Of a stretch of DNA of 64,000 nt, positions 36,763 to 47,100 are shown piece by piece. Both the position numbers and the translations under genes were made by a program. The number at the start of each line of letters is the position of its first letter. Within the stretch, counting starts at the first letter, position 1. The notes beneath the pieces are model-generated. The model did not search any database and was not told where the DNA came from. It saw nothing but the letters and a program-made list of their open reading frames with translations. Location of the stretch: positions 434,001 to 498,000 of the forward strand of contig NZ_JANQBC010000002.1 of NCBI RefSeq assembly GCF_024721995.1, given 5' to 3'. This stretch comes from Paenibacillus radicibacter (GTDB taxonomy: Bacteria > Bacillota > Bacilli > Paenibacillales > NBRC-103111).

Positions 36763-37778
36763 CTATTCATCACAATCCTCTCTTCAACTAATTGAGCGAG
36801 TTCCACTACCCTACATGCATAAGCCCATTCATTGTCATACCAAGCGAGCACCTTAATTTGATTACCCGCTGCCATAAGCGACAAACCATCTACAACTGCC
36901 GATTTCGTGCAACCTACAAAGTCCATCGATACGAGCGGTTCATTGGAATACTCCACATAAGGGAAGAGATCTCCATTTGCAGCATCGATGAAAGCAGCAC
37001 GTACTTCTTCTACCGTCACATCTTGTGATACTTGAACGGTTAAATCGACAAGCGATACGTCTTGCGTCGGTACACGAACCGATATCCCTTCAATAACAGG
37101 TGCAAGATGCGGAATAACGTCTAGTAGTGCTTTACCCACACCTGTGCTCGTCGGCACGATAGATTGGGTACAAGCTCTTGCTCTACGCAAATCCTTGTGT
37201 GGATTGTCAAGGTGATTCTGGTCAGATGTGAACGAGTGAACCGTCGTCATCCAGCCTCTTTGTACTTGGAACTTTTGATCCAGAATGTGAAGCAGTGGAG
37301 CCACACAGTTCGTCGTGCAGGATGCTGCGGATAGGAATGTATGTTTCTCAGGATCATAGAGATGATCATTCACACCCATGACAACAGTAAGATCCATTTG
37401 CTTACCTGGCGCTGTAATTAGGACCGTCGTTGCACCCGCATCAATATGCTTCTGTGCACCTTCGCGCTCATTGAATTTACCTGTTGCATCAATTACCGTC
37501 TGAACACCTAACTGTTCCCATGGTATACGCTCAGGATCACGTTCATAAGTAATAATAATGGAATGACCATTCACGATTAGCTTGCCGTCATCGATCGAAA
37601 CATCCGCATTCCATCTTCCGTGCACGGTATCATACTTGAGCAAGTGTGCAACTGTCTCTACTGGATATATGCAATTAATCACCTTTAAATTAACACTTGG
37701 CACTTTAGTAGAAAAAATGTTTCTAATCAGCAGTCGTCCAATTCTCCCCATACCGCTGACACCGATTCCCCTTGACAT
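36738..37778 (-). CDS. Glyceraldehyde-3-phosphate dehydrogenase, GapB-like
   Basis: A 346-residue enzyme. Catalytic Cys154 lies in ASCTTNC, the active-site His in TTVHSFT, and the family ending is WYDNEWAYACRVVEL. At the coenzyme position after VIN there is Cys36 instead of the Asp of NAD-specific GapA, and ETVAHLLKYDTVHGRW matches GapB more than GapA; this points to NADP use and a gluconeogenic role. The start at 37778 (MSRGIGVSG) is chosen for GAGGAGG 6 bases upstream. The 3' end overlaps the SR1P-like gene. The AT-rich region 37779-37950 should hold the promoter; a 10-bp palindrome TTGACGTCAA lies at 37806-37815. Confidence 0.88.
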   Translation of the reverse strand: MSRGIGVSGMGRIGRLLIRNIFSTKVPSVNLKVINCIYPVETVAHLLKYDTVHGRWNADVSIDDGKLIVNGHSIIITYERDPERIPWEQLGVQTVIDATGKFNEREGAQKHIDAGATTVLITAPGKQMDLTVVMGVNDHLYDPEKHTFLSAASCTTNCVAPLLHILDQKFQVQRGWMTTVHSFTSDQNHLDNPHKDLRRARACTQSIVPTSTGVGKALLDVIPHLAPVIEGISVRVPTQDVSLVDLTVQVSQDVTVEEVRAAFIDAANGDLFPYVEYSNEPLVSMDFVGCTKSAVVDGLSLMAAGNQIKVLAWYDNEWAYACRVVELAQLVEERIVMNRWDPTLVR

Positions 37779-37953
37779 ACACTGCCTCCTCACCTGAATC
37801 AATCGTTGACGTCAATTTTCGTTTCCTTTATTGTATACTATTGATTCGATTAATGTATAATAATTAATATTTATTGTACACTATTTAATATATATGATTA
37901 TTTAATACATCACAATAGGCAAAATGAGTTCTATTCAAATTTTTTGTGAAATT

Positions 37954-37986
37954 AAAAAAGAGCAATTGACATTAAGGTCAATTACT
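37954..37986 (-). terminator. Terminator of the KapD-like gene
   Basis: On the minus strand GAGTAATTGAC pairs with GTCAATTGCTC (11 bp, one wobble) and is followed by six T residues at 37954-37959. The stem includes the stop codon. Confidence 0.82.
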
Positions 37987-38748
37987 CTTCGTCGCTTGTA
38001 GACTATTCTCTTTTTCCGATTCAAAATATTGTCGAAGCTCTTCAAGTTTCTTCGTCTCTTCGGAAGTAATCTTCGTCTTAATAATCTTCTCATACATCTG
38101 ATCCCAGTCGAGTGGAATTTTCTGCATGCGGAACGTCTTCATGGCATTCTTGACCATGCGTCGTTCTTTGGCATTCGTATAGGTATCTACATACTGCGAC
38201 ACAGCCGATAGATCTAACTCTGCAAATACCGCCTTGAAAATTTGAGCTGTACTTCTCGCATCCTCAAATGCACGATGTGTCACACCATCTGTCTCGATAC
38301 CGAGTTCGTGCAACGCGGACTCTACACTAATATCATTCGTATGCTTCTTCACCTTGATGTAGCCTTTAAGCAAATCCAGCGATTGCATCGCCATCCAATA
38401 CGAATCATCCATCTCATGCATGCGTGTATCGAATACGATTCGCTTCACATCTTCTTTCCCCCAAGTCAGGAGTAAGTAGTCGCTTCTTTTTTGTAGCCAA
38501 GCTAGAAACTCTGTAACGACTGGCTTAAATCCTTCTGCCTGATCAATTTCCTCTTGGACAATTCCTGTCTTATCTCTAATAAATTTATTTAACTTTGCAA
38601 AATAAACCGGTTTAATTAGTGCCGAGAACGTATCGATCTCCTCTAACTGGTCATTCAGTCGAACGGCACCAATTTCAATGACTTCCATCGGTTTATCGCT
38701 AGCAAATTTGCGTCCATTAAATTCGATATCGAGTACTATATAGTCCAT
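37978..38748 (-). CDS. kapD: DEDDh 3'-5' exonuclease, KapD-like
   Basis: A 256-residue exonuclease of the ERI-1/KapD type. The DEDDh residues are visible: Asp7 and Glu9 in VLDIEFNG, Asp of exo II in the LLTWGKEDVK region, and His/Asp in THRAFEDARST. KapD of B. subtilis was described as an inhibitor of the KinA pathway to sporulation; the nucleolytic substrate is not known. The C-terminal about 70 residues are charged and helical. It is a single gene. Confidence 0.85.
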   Translation of the reverse strand: MDYIVLDIEFNGRKFASDKPMEVIEIGAVRLNDQLEEIDTFSALIKPVYFAKLNKFIRDKTGIVQEEIDQAEGFKPVVTEFLAWLQKRSDYLLLTWGKEDVKRIVFDTRMHEMDDSYWMAMQSLDLLKGYIKVKKHTNDISVESALHELGIETDGVTHRAFEDARSTAQIFKAVFAELDLSAVSQYVDTYTNAKERRMVKNAMKTFRMQKIPLDWDQMYEKIIKTKITSEETKKLEELRQYFESEKENSLQATKSN

Positions 38749-38852
38749 TACTTTCCTCCGTCATCTCTCACTCTAATTTACTTATTAGATCATAATTGAT
38801 CGCACGGAGCAAGACAAACCCTAACTTTTGCTAGTAATGGCATTGAACTGGT

Positions 38853-39569
38853 CTATGGCTGATCAAGTAACTGATGTTCCGGTACATCACGTAATCGTCT
38901 CGCTGGTGAGCCTAGATATACTTCGCGTGCAGGAATATTATGCGTCACAACACTGCCCGCTCCTGCCACACCTTCTTCTTCGATCACTTTTCCTGGCAAA
39001 ATGGTCGCATTCGCGCCAATTCGCCCCCCATGACGAACGGTAACGCCTATAAACTTAGCTGCCGGGTCCATGCCTCGTGCAAGATTATTATCATTAGTCG
39101 TTACCACACATGGCGCAATAAATACCTGATTGCCAAGCTCCGAGTATGCCGTTATGTAACTATTGGTTTCTAGTTTACACGCTCTGCCAATGACGCAATC
39201 GTTCTCTATCGCCACACCTCTGCCGACAATCGTCTGTTCCCCAATCACGGTTCGTTCACGAATGGTTGCTAAATCGGCGACATACACATCAGATCCAAGA
39301 ACAGCCCCTGCATAGATGATGGATGATGTACCGATCGTACAGCCACTGCCAATTACAACGGGATCAAGCGGTTTGACAGTTGTAGGGAGTGCTGAATTTC
39401 TCGCTCTGGTAGGCTGTTTACCAATAACCGCATGATCTTGAATAACCGTATGATCCCCGATGATTGAACCCGCATAAATGATGACATGATTGCCAATTCG
39501 TACATCTATTCCTAAACGCACATCATCTTCAATAATGACATACTTCCCCATATTGCCTGTTTCTTGCAT
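38853..39569 (-). CDS. Left-handed beta-helix acyltransferase (hexapeptide repeat)
   Basis: A 238-residue protein made almost wholly of [LIV]-G-x4 hexapeptide repeats (VRIGNHVIIYAGSIIG, VVIGSGCTIGTSSIIYAG, TVIGEQTIVGRGVAIENDCVIG), with a disordered loop at about 155-170. A C-terminal GSPARRLRDVPEH segment is usual for WlbB/LpxA-like transferases that acetylate nucleotide sugars. The AAGGAGA site precedes the ATG. The gene stands alone, so the acceptor, perhaps a sugar for surface polysaccharide, is unknown. Confidence 0.82.
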   Translation of the reverse strand: MQETGNMGKYVIIEDDVRLGIDVRIGNHVIIYAGSIIGDHTVIQDHAVIGKQPTRARNSALPTTVKPLDPVVIGSGCTIGTSSIIYAGAVLGSDVYVADLATIRERTVIGEQTIVGRGVAIENDCVIGRACKLETNSYITAYSELGNQVFIAPCVVTTNDNNLARGMDPAAKFIGVTVRHGGRIGANATILPGKVIEEEGVAGAGSVVTHNIPAREVYLGSPARRLRDVPEHQLLDQP

Positions 39570-39653
39570 ATACGTTTCTCCTTCATACCTTAAAGGATTG
39601 TTAATCGTTCTTATTGTATGTGTATGAAGTTTACAAAGTGCCTAGAGAACCAT

Positions 39654-40817
39654 TTAATCTGCCAGCGTTTCTTTCACTGCCAAATCACCCAGCATCCGAA
39701 TTGTGCTATCATCCATCGGTGGATTATGTAGGCCAAAGCGAACATCACGATACATGCGTTGCAGCGGATGATTCATCGACAGGCTATGTGCACCAACGAT
39801 CCGCATGGCTTGATCAACAACAGAGATTGCTGTATTCGTAGCAGTATGCTTAACTGCCGCAAGCTCAGATGGTATGAGACATTTCTCTGTATCCCACCTC
39901 TGTGCCACGCTATACATAAAGGCTCTTGCTGAAGATAATGCCAGATCGATCCTTCCGATCTGCTCTCGAATATGGGGCAAATGAATAATCGGTTCCGTCA
40001 AGCTGTTCGGCTGGTAGTTCGCCGCGAATACTAACGCTTCTCTTCGAGCGGCAAGTGCAATTCCAAGATAAGTGGCAGGAATGAACAGATGATAAGGGGA
40101 TGCCTTTCCATCGCCAGGCGTCAACCTTCTGACTAATGCTTCTAAAGGCAAATCCACATTCTCCAAGATGAGATCATGACTTCCCGTGCCACGCATCCCC
40201 ATCATGTTCCATGTCTCATCAATTCGAATGCCTGTCGTCTCTCGCGGTATGAGGAATTCGGCAACTTCCTGCGAATCCGTAATGGTCGCCGATACGATAA
40301 TATGATCAAGTACAGGCGATAGGGTTGTGAACGTCTTACGTCCGTGAATTCGCCAGCCATTGTTAGTCCGTATTGCTGTCGTCTCCGGCTTACCTCCACG
40401 GGTTGGACTTCCGTTTGCAGGTTCCGAGGATGCACGATTGAGTAGTGTTCCATTCGCAGCAATATCACGAGCCACACGGGCGAACACCGCTTCGTCCCAT
40501 TTGCCAGAATGTGCAAGATCGTACACACAACCAATATGCCAGCCCATACCAAGTGCCGTCGCTGCATCCCCTTGTGCCAAACGCTCTTGCATAAGCGCAA
40601 CTTCATACAAGCTAATTCCAGCACCACCATACTGATCAGGTACGGTTAATGCATGATAGCCAATCGCCTTCAGATCCGTAATATTTTCAAATGAGAAACC
40701 ATTCTGTTCATCCACTTCACTTGCTCGCCCCGCAAAGCACTCTACTAAAGGTGTAAGTAGATCATATCGGTCACGCTGCTCCTGCGTACGCACAAATCGA
40801 TCATTCCACGTACTCAT
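39654..40817 (-). CDS. Acyl-CoA dehydrogenase family protein
   Basis: A 387-residue flavoprotein with the three-domain ACAD layout: an N-terminal helical part (LTVPDQYGGAGISLYEVALMQERL), a middle beta domain with WRIHGRKTFTTLSPV, and a C-terminal helical domain ending RMYRDVRFGLHNPP. The usual catalytic Glu position is not certain from the sequence. Relatives include acyl-CoA dehydrogenases and FMN-type DszC/XiaF monooxygenases. No electron-transfer or CoA-ligase genes are nearby, so the substrate is unknown. Confidence 0.82.
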   Translation of the reverse strand: MSTWNDRFVRTQEQRDRYDLLTPLVECFAGRASEVDEQNGFSFENITDLKAIGYHALTVPDQYGGAGISLYEVALMQERLAQGDAATALGMGWHIGCVYDLAHSGKWDEAVFARVARDIAANGTLLNRASSEPANGSPTRGGKPETTAIRTNNGWRIHGRKTFTTLSPVLDHIIVSATITDSQEVAEFLIPRETTGIRIDETWNMMGMRGTGSHDLILENVDLPLEALVRRLTPGDGKASPYHLFIPATYLGIALAARREALVFAANYQPNSLTEPIIHLPHIREQIGRIDLALSSARAFMYSVAQRWDTEKCLIPSELAAVKHTATNTAISVVDQAMRIVGAHSLSMNHPLQRMYRDVRFGLHNPPMDDSTIRMLGDLAVKETLAD

Positions 40818-40863
40818 CTTCCATCCCGCTCCCTTATCCCAAACCGAAGCTTGGCTTTATCTA

Positions 40864-42057
40864 TTATTTAATCCCTTCCCACTCCGCATAAAACTGATCT
40901 AAGTATTGCTCCATAAACGTATGGCGTTCTTCTGCCATCTGTCTGCCATAGTTCGTATTCATTAGATCTTTAAGCTTTAGCAATTTCTCATAAAAATGAT
41001 TAATCGCCGTATCCTCGCCGCTACGATATTCGGCCGTTGTCATCTGCTCACGCGGACGAATCGCTGGATCATGGATCAAGCGGTTCTTCGCACCGGAATA
41101 CGCAAACACACGAGAAATGCCCATTGCACCAATCGCATCCAAGCGATCTGCGTCTTGAACGACTTTTCCTTCTAATGTACGAATCGGTGGACGGTTGCCA
41201 CCCTTGAACGACATCGTCGTAATGATCTCAATCACTTCAGCAATGGTGCTTGTATCCACTTGATTGTGCGTCAACCAAGCTTGAATGTTCGTAAGTCCTT
41301 CCGCTTCAGAGGCGACTACCTTGTCATCCGCCAAATCATGCATAAGTGCCGCTAACTCACAGACGAATGCATTCGCTCGTTCTTGCTTGGCAATCGTCTT
41401 CGTCGTCTGTACAACCCGATAAATATGCCACCAATCATGTCCACTTGCATCCGATTCAAGCTCCTGCCTAACATATTCATGCGCACGGCTCAGAATCGCT
41501 GCCTTCTCTTCACTTACCGTCCAACCTGCATCCATACGAGCTTCGATTATATGCTTTAATTCCACATCATCAGCATGAACAAGCTCTAATAATCGATTGT
41601 AAGGATTACCAGATAAATGGAAGTAGTGAGCGAATGCTGGCTCCGTCTTAAGTCCATTTAATTTGAGCTGTCGAATCGATTCTTTCGCACCCTCACCTGC
41701 AAGCTTTAACATTCGCTCTTCGATGACCATATGTAGATAGCCATTCTGCTCTTTCACAGGGCGATTCTGTGCAAAAATTTCAATCGGCAGATCTTCACAT
41801 GTAAAATTTACAATAAGAGTTGGCAATTGTTTCACATCTTGTTCCACGATTTGAAAATCGGGATATGACCCATATTGTTCTTCTACTACCTTACGAAACT
41901 GCTGTATATCTTGTGCTTCACACAAAATGTCTGCATCGCTTGCTGGGATATCAATTTCAATTGGGAAAGTACCTGCGAGATGTGGATCGTAATCACGCAG
42001 CACTTCATTTATACGTAATTTCGCTAATATTTCTGCGACATGTTGCCGTTTGGACAT
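40864..42057 (-). CDS. DUF4269-HD phosphohydrolase fusion protein
   Basis: A 397-residue two-domain protein. Residues 1-about 180 match the DUF4269 nucleotidyltransferase-like fold (GTFPIEIDIPASDADILCEA, PIEIFAQNRPVKEQNGYLHM). Residues about 195-385 are an HD domain of the YedJ type (SGHDWWHIYRV, LAALMHDLADDK, VVQDADRLDAIGAMGISRVF). The start at 42057 (MSKRQHVAEIL) is set by AAGGTGG 8 bases upstream. The two parts are often separate genes in Firmicutes. The N-terminal DxD and the HD residues are kept, so both halves may be active. The substrate is unknown. Confidence 0.82.
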   Translation of the reverse strand: MSKRQHVAEILAKLRINEVLRDYDPHLAGTFPIEIDIPASDADILCEAQDIQQFRKVVEEQYGSYPDFQIVEQDVKQLPTLIVNFTCEDLPIEIFAQNRPVKEQNGYLHMVIEERMLKLAGEGAKESIRQLKLNGLKTEPAFAHYFHLSGNPYNRLLELVHADDVELKHIIEARMDAGWTVSEEKAAILSRAHEYVRQELESDASGHDWWHIYRVVQTTKTIAKQERANAFVCELAALMHDLADDKVVASEAEGLTNIQAWLTHNQVDTSTIAEVIEIITTMSFKGGNRPPIRTLEGKVVQDADRLDAIGAMGISRVFAYSGAKNRLIHDPAIRPREQMTTAEYRSGEDTAINHFYEKLLKLKDLMNTNYGRQMAEERHTFMEQYLDQFYAEWEGIK

Positions 42058-42126
42058 GAGTAAAGCCACCTTTTTACGAAAATTATAGAATAAACCCAAT
42101 ATATCACAAAAATATATGCGGAACGC

Positions 42127-42151
42127 AAAAAAAGCCGCCATAATGGCGACT
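42127..42151 (-). terminator. Terminator of the manA operon
   Basis: On the minus strand GTCGCCA pairs with TGGCGGC (one wobble) around a 3-base loop and is followed by seven T residues at 42127-42133. It closes the long minus-strand catabolic operon. Confidence 0.85.
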
Positions 42152-42158
42152 CTTTCGT

Positions 42159-43145
42159 CTAATAGTATGTCCGAAGCAAACGGATTTTGGAAGTAGAAGT
42201 TACATGGTACGCATGTACCGTACTTGGAATTAAGACTGTGTCTCCACGTTTAAGGGAGATCGGTTCAAAGCCTTCACCTGTAAGTTCCCCTTCACCTTCT
42301 GCAACGACTAGCACATCAGGGTTACCTGCTTTACCTAATTGCAGCGTATGCGATCCTTGCTTCACGATCATTTTTTCAATTGTAAAATACGGGCAAGTGA
42401 CCATATGCTCTACGCTTACTTGGTTATTCTCCACTATCATGTATCTACGGTCGTCTGTTCCTGGCATCATCGCAAGTTGATCATCACCATAACGCATTGC
42501 GTCAGCCGCTTTCTCGATATGAAGCTCGCGTGGCTTGCCATCTGCTTCTACACGATCCCAGTCATATACACGGTAAGTGACATCAGAGGTTTGTTGAATT
42601 TCGATCAATGTCGTACCAGACATTAAGGCGTGCATCGACTTCGCAGGTACGAAGATAATCTGATCTTCTTGCACAGGCAAGTAGTTCAAGTGCTCCTTGA
42701 CCTTGCCTTCACGCACGGATTCACAATAATGCTCGCGATCTTGGAAAGAGTGGCCGTAGTTCACTTTAGCGCCTTCTTCTGCACCTAGAATGTACCAAGC
42801 TTCCGTCTTCCCGTAATCGCCTTCATGTTCTTGTGCATAAGCATCATCTGGATGAATTTGAACGGATAGATCATCGGATGCTTCTAAGAATTTAATGAGT
42901 AGCGGAAAACGCTTCTGCTGCGAGTTGCCCAAATACGCTTCTGGGTAAGTCTCTGTCAGTTCAACGAGCGATTTCCCACCTAATTCACCATTTATAACGA
43001 CGCTAGTACTGCTTGGATGACCGGAAAGCACCCAATACTCGCCGATTTTCTCTTCTGTGGTTTCGCCGAACCATTCTTTAAGCTGACTGCCACCCCAAAT
43101 TCGTTTATGTGAAAGAGGAGCAAATTTTACTGGATAAACCATCAT
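42159..43145 (-). CDS. manA: Mannose-6-phosphate isomerase, class I
   Basis: A 328-residue cupin-fold zinc enzyme that interconverts mannose 6-phosphate and fructose 6-phosphate. Family segments PLSHKRIWGG, DDLSVQIHPDDAYA (zinc His), KTEAWYIL, and IFVPAKSMHALMSGTTLIEIQQTSDVTYRVYDWDR are all present. An AAGGA site is upstream; a second ATG directly after the first is an alternative. It is the last gene after the ROK kinase, so the two together convert free mannose to a glycolytic intermediate. Confidence 0.94.
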   Translation of the reverse strand: MMVYPVKFAPLSHKRIWGGSQLKEWFGETTEEKIGEYWVLSGHPSSTSVVINGELGGKSLVELTETYPEAYLGNSQQKRFPLLIKFLEASDDLSVQIHPDDAYAQEHEGDYGKTEAWYILGAEEGAKVNYGHSFQDREHYCESVREGKVKEHLNYLPVQEDQIIFVPAKSMHALMSGTTLIEIQQTSDVTYRVYDWDRVEADGKPRELHIEKAADAMRYGDDQLAMMPGTDDRRYMIVENNQVSVEHMVTCPYFTIEKMIVKQGSHTLQLGKAGNPDVLVVAEGEGELTGEGFEPISLKRGDTVLIPSTVHAYHVTSTSKIRLLRTYY

Positions 43146-43169
43146 TACACATCCTTTGTTAGTTCTTGC

Positions 43170-44102
43170 TCATGACTTCGTTACGCCTCTAGGTGTAGAT
43201 AGAATAAGTGCTGCCGCACCAATCAGGCCGGCATCTTGGTTCAAGGAAGCAGGTACGATCTCTGTCTTTCTCCCTGCTGTATTCAGCGCAAATTGCTGTA
43301 CATACTGCTGCACGCCTTGGAATAAGGACTCACCAACTTGCGAGACCCCGCCCCCAATAACTATCTTCTCTGGATCGAATAAATTGATAAGGCTTACACA
43401 ACCCATTCCGATATACGTGTATATATCATGAATAAACGGTTCAATTACCGGATGTTTATCTTCATATAATTGGAAAATTTGCTTGGTCGTCAAATCTTCG
43501 CCCATCAGTTCAGACCCTTTGCGTGCAATACCTGTACCTGAGGCGATATATTCGAAGCAGCCCTTCTGACCACATACGCATGTACCATAGCTTGGATCTA
43601 TAATCATATGTCCAACATCGCCAGCATTGCCTCTTGCACCAGTTGCGAGTTTACCGTCGACATAGATACCAGCACCAATGCCCGTACTGATTGTTAAATA
43701 AATGAAGTTCTCATTCGCCTGCGCTGCGCCCTTCCACTTCTCGGCTAATGCTCCTGCTGTTGCATCGTTTTCCATCCGAATCGGCATATCAAACTTTGCT
43801 TGGAACATCTCGACAACCGGAATATCTACCCACTCCGGTAAATTTGGTGGGCACGCAATCATACCTTTACTCGTATCAAGTGGGCCAGGTGCACCAATGC
43901 CAATTCCGCTGAAAGATTCTGGAGCAAGTCCAGAATCCTTCATCATTTGCTGTACGGTATCGCAGATGCGGTCTATCATCATCGCTGGTGAAATCGTCAA
44001 ATCAGTAGGTAGTACTTGTTTCGTTACGACCTGCCCTTCAACACTTACAATTCCGATCGCTGTCTTCGTACCACCAATATCAATTCCTACTGCATATTCC
44101 AT
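43170..44102 (-). CDS. ROK-family sugar kinase
   Basis: A 310-residue cytoplasmic kinase. The phosphate loop is GIDIGGTKT (Asp8 onward), the catalytic Asp lies in MENDATAGALAEKW, and the ROK zinc motif is CVCGQKGCFEYIASG after GHMIID. ROK kinases of this type phosphorylate glucose, mannose, N-acetylglucosamine or N-acetylmannosamine. Lying between a glycosidase gene and manA, it most probably makes mannose 6-phosphate, with GlcNAc as a second option. It starts 13 bases after the glycosidase stop. Confidence 0.88.
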   Translation of the reverse strand: MEYAVGIDIGGTKTAIGIVSVEGQVVTKQVLPTDLTISPAMMIDRICDTVQQMMKDSGLAPESFSGIGIGAPGPLDTSKGMIACPPNLPEWVDIPVVEMFQAKFDMPIRMENDATAGALAEKWKGAAQANENFIYLTISTGIGAGIYVDGKLATGARGNAGDVGHMIIDPSYGTCVCGQKGCFEYIASGTGIARKGSELMGEDLTTKQIFQLYEDKHPVIEPFIHDIYTYIGMGCVSLINLFDPEKIVIGGGVSQVGESLFQGVQQYVQQFALNTAGRKTEIVPASLNQDAGLIGAAALILSTPRGVTKS

Positions 44103-44115
44103 GCTTGAATCCCCC

Positions 44116-47100
44116 TTATTTCCACGGTTTCATGCTGATTTCAACTTCTTCTGGACGGTAAACAGCAATTAATTTACCTTGTAGATCCACAGCAAACATC
44201 ACTGTTCGCTCACTCTCTACTCTGAAATCATACTGTTGATTAGTCGTTGGGTCTGCGACCTTAATCTCAGCATCCACACCGTATTCAGATACGAATATAT
44301 ACAGGGAGCCTTGCTTAAAGCTTAGCTTTCTACCATAAATTCCAGCTAGATCGCCACCTTGCTCCCATACAAGCTCAGGTTCAATCTCACATTGTTCAAT
44401 CGCATACTGATACAATTGTTCAATCGATTCCGTTCGATCATTCATCTCAATAGGCAATCCACACCAAAGCATGCGACCTTTGCCAATTGCGATTTCTTGT
44501 AAGGATGCTGCTTCCCTCGATGCGGTTCCTGTTTCTGAATCTAGCATAAGCTCCTTGCTTAGCTTCGCAATCTTGCGAGCACTATACGATAATGGAACCC
44601 GCTTGCCACCCAGATCAAACGCTTCTTCACGTAGAACATTTCCGATAACAGATGCTCCAACCTGCTCCGTTAATCGCTCGACTTGCTTCCAATAAGCATC
44701 CATACGCAGTGGTCCTGTGACTAATAACGTCGCACCAAAATCCGCAACATGAGTAATTAACTGATCGAACGCTTCTGAACTAAAGTTATGTGCACTTGGA
44801 ACCACAATAAGCTTCGCTGGCTGGTCCTTCAGTGCATCTAATTGATACTCACTGAGCGCACGGAAATGGACATTCATCTCATACGTCAGCACCCGCGTTA
44901 ATCGACTTGTTGCTTCAACCGCGAGTCTACGATTGGATAAATCATTCGAATATGGGAAAATAACCACAATGTCTTCTAACTTACGATCTTGGAATAATGG
45001 GCTAATCTCCCCCATGAATGCACCGAAATCATACGATACATTCGCCTCTGGCTTCTCCGTTCCATCCGCTCGAATTGCACCAATATTGGACTCATTGATG
45101 TTATCCATATAGAAATTCGTATTCCACAGCCATTGCACAGCACCCGCTCCACCAGTTGAGAATGAGTACGCATATTTCCGCTCTAGGATGTTGCGCAATT
45201 CTTCTTCTGTACGTTTCGCTTTACCATCTGGTGTTTCCACATACATAATGCCTGTTTCTTGAATCAAGTTCGGCTTATATGGTGTCTTCGCAAAAATACC
45301 ATCCCACACGAGCTGATCCATCAGCCACCAGGAATGATTCGTCGTATAATCAACCGTTTCTTCATAGAAAAATGGGGATGGGCGTTGGAAGTACAAGGCT
45401 TCATCTTGTCCAATCGTCACTAATTGGTTCGGATTGAATGCTTGGATCGTCTCACGCATCGTAAGTGTCCACTGGTTAAGCATCGCCATCGTAAATAGTG
45501 AATAGTCGAGCCACTGCGTACCCTTTTTACCAAAAATCATATCTTGGATGTCAAAGTTAATGTCTTTATGTTCTGGAAGCTGGATCGCTTCGAAACTTGG
45601 CAGTTGTGCGGGTGTAAAGCCCCAACGTACTTGCAGTTCATCAATCGATGCATGGCGCTCTTTGAGCCAATCAATATATGCATGACGCTCAAAAGCATCT
45701 TGTGCGCTGCGCGGCCCCTCAAAGATCCGCTTCGGATCAAACATCGAAGGTTCATTAATGAAATCCCAATGTACATTCTTCGTATGTTGATGTCTGGACA
45801 CAACCGCAGCAATGAATCGCTTCTGCGCCTCAATCGACCTTGGATCTAAGTACGGATTAACCCCTTCCCATGTCTCCGGTGTAAAGGCGAAGAACGTGAA
45901 GGTCACTTCAAGATCATATTGTTTCGCTGTCATGATAAACGCATCAATCGCGCACAGTACATCTTCTGATGGATGACCATCCACATACATCGCATGACGG
46001 TAACTTGTCCAAATTCCTGTACGGATGAGGTTAATGCCCGCATTCTTCATTGTCGCCATATCTTTGTTCCACACGGACACATTCGGCATGAAAATAAACT
46101 TCCGCGCCACATCCGAACTCATGTAAGTCATCCCAACGATAGGCATTGGCTTTCCGTCTTTGTGAAAATAATCTCGATCACACGAGAGCATCTCGCCTGA
46201 CTGTAATAATTCCACATCTTTACACCAGAACCCTTGGTGAATGATGCGTTTTTCTCCAAGATTCGACATTGCAATAACCGTAAGCTCATACCGACCCGCT
46301 TCCAAATCAATTGGAATTTGCAAATGGTGCATCTGCAGTTCATGGGAATTAGATACAGACTCACAATCCGTCCAGATTAAGTCCTCGGACTGTCCAACCT
46401 TCGTAAGTGCAAAGTCGAATGTCCACTCTGCATTATGAAGCTCAGAATGAACACAGGATTTGCGCTGTACATGCTGGAACTGGAAACGCAATTTCGCTTT
46501 ATCTCCCGGATCATAGCAAGCAAGCGATGGACGAGCCCACATCTCCGTTACACCACGGGCACAGAACTTAGCCCATTCAAGAATGGCTTCAACACCTTTA
46601 TTCGACCAGAACTTCTCCGTTAGTTGTTGATTGATGAACATCCAGCGACTGCCGCGGAAGTCTCCCTTTGTCTGTTCCATCAGTACAATTGGTGCTGCAA
46701 CTTCACGCTTTGCCTTCGAAACCCCTTTTACAAGCGGATAAATGTGCGTATCCATTGGGCCAGATGTACCGCCTTCATGCGGCTGATCACTCTGGTGCGT
46801 TACATGTAAGATCAAGCTGTACGTTGGCTCCACCGTAAGTAGGTCCATGTATTCACTGCATACTGGAATATCGAGATTCGCAATGAAATGATCAATCGGT
46901 GCAGCTTGCACCGGCATCGTCTCATGGATGTTGATTTGTTGATGATAGCTGGTTTGTTCAGGTTCCTTCACCCACTCGTTATTTTCCAAACGAACAGGAA
47001 CTTTAAATGGTGCACCACCGCTACTGACAAGTCCGCCACCTTTTTGCAAATAGCCAAGAATTGCTGGCCAAGCCTGCTTTGGAAAATAAGGAGCGTGAAG

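Noticed and set aside
37904-37914. CcpN-like box TGTGATGTATT (minus strand) upstream of the gap gene
   Set aside because: It matches the published B. subtilis box at 10 of 11 positions, which would suit a GapB-type gene, but the surrounding DNA is so AT-rich that such matches are expected by chance and it is far from the start codon.
40864-42057. Frameshifted pair of genes instead of a fusion
   Set aside because: One uninterrupted frame with an internal linker and a single ribosome site; no stop or shift between the two domains.
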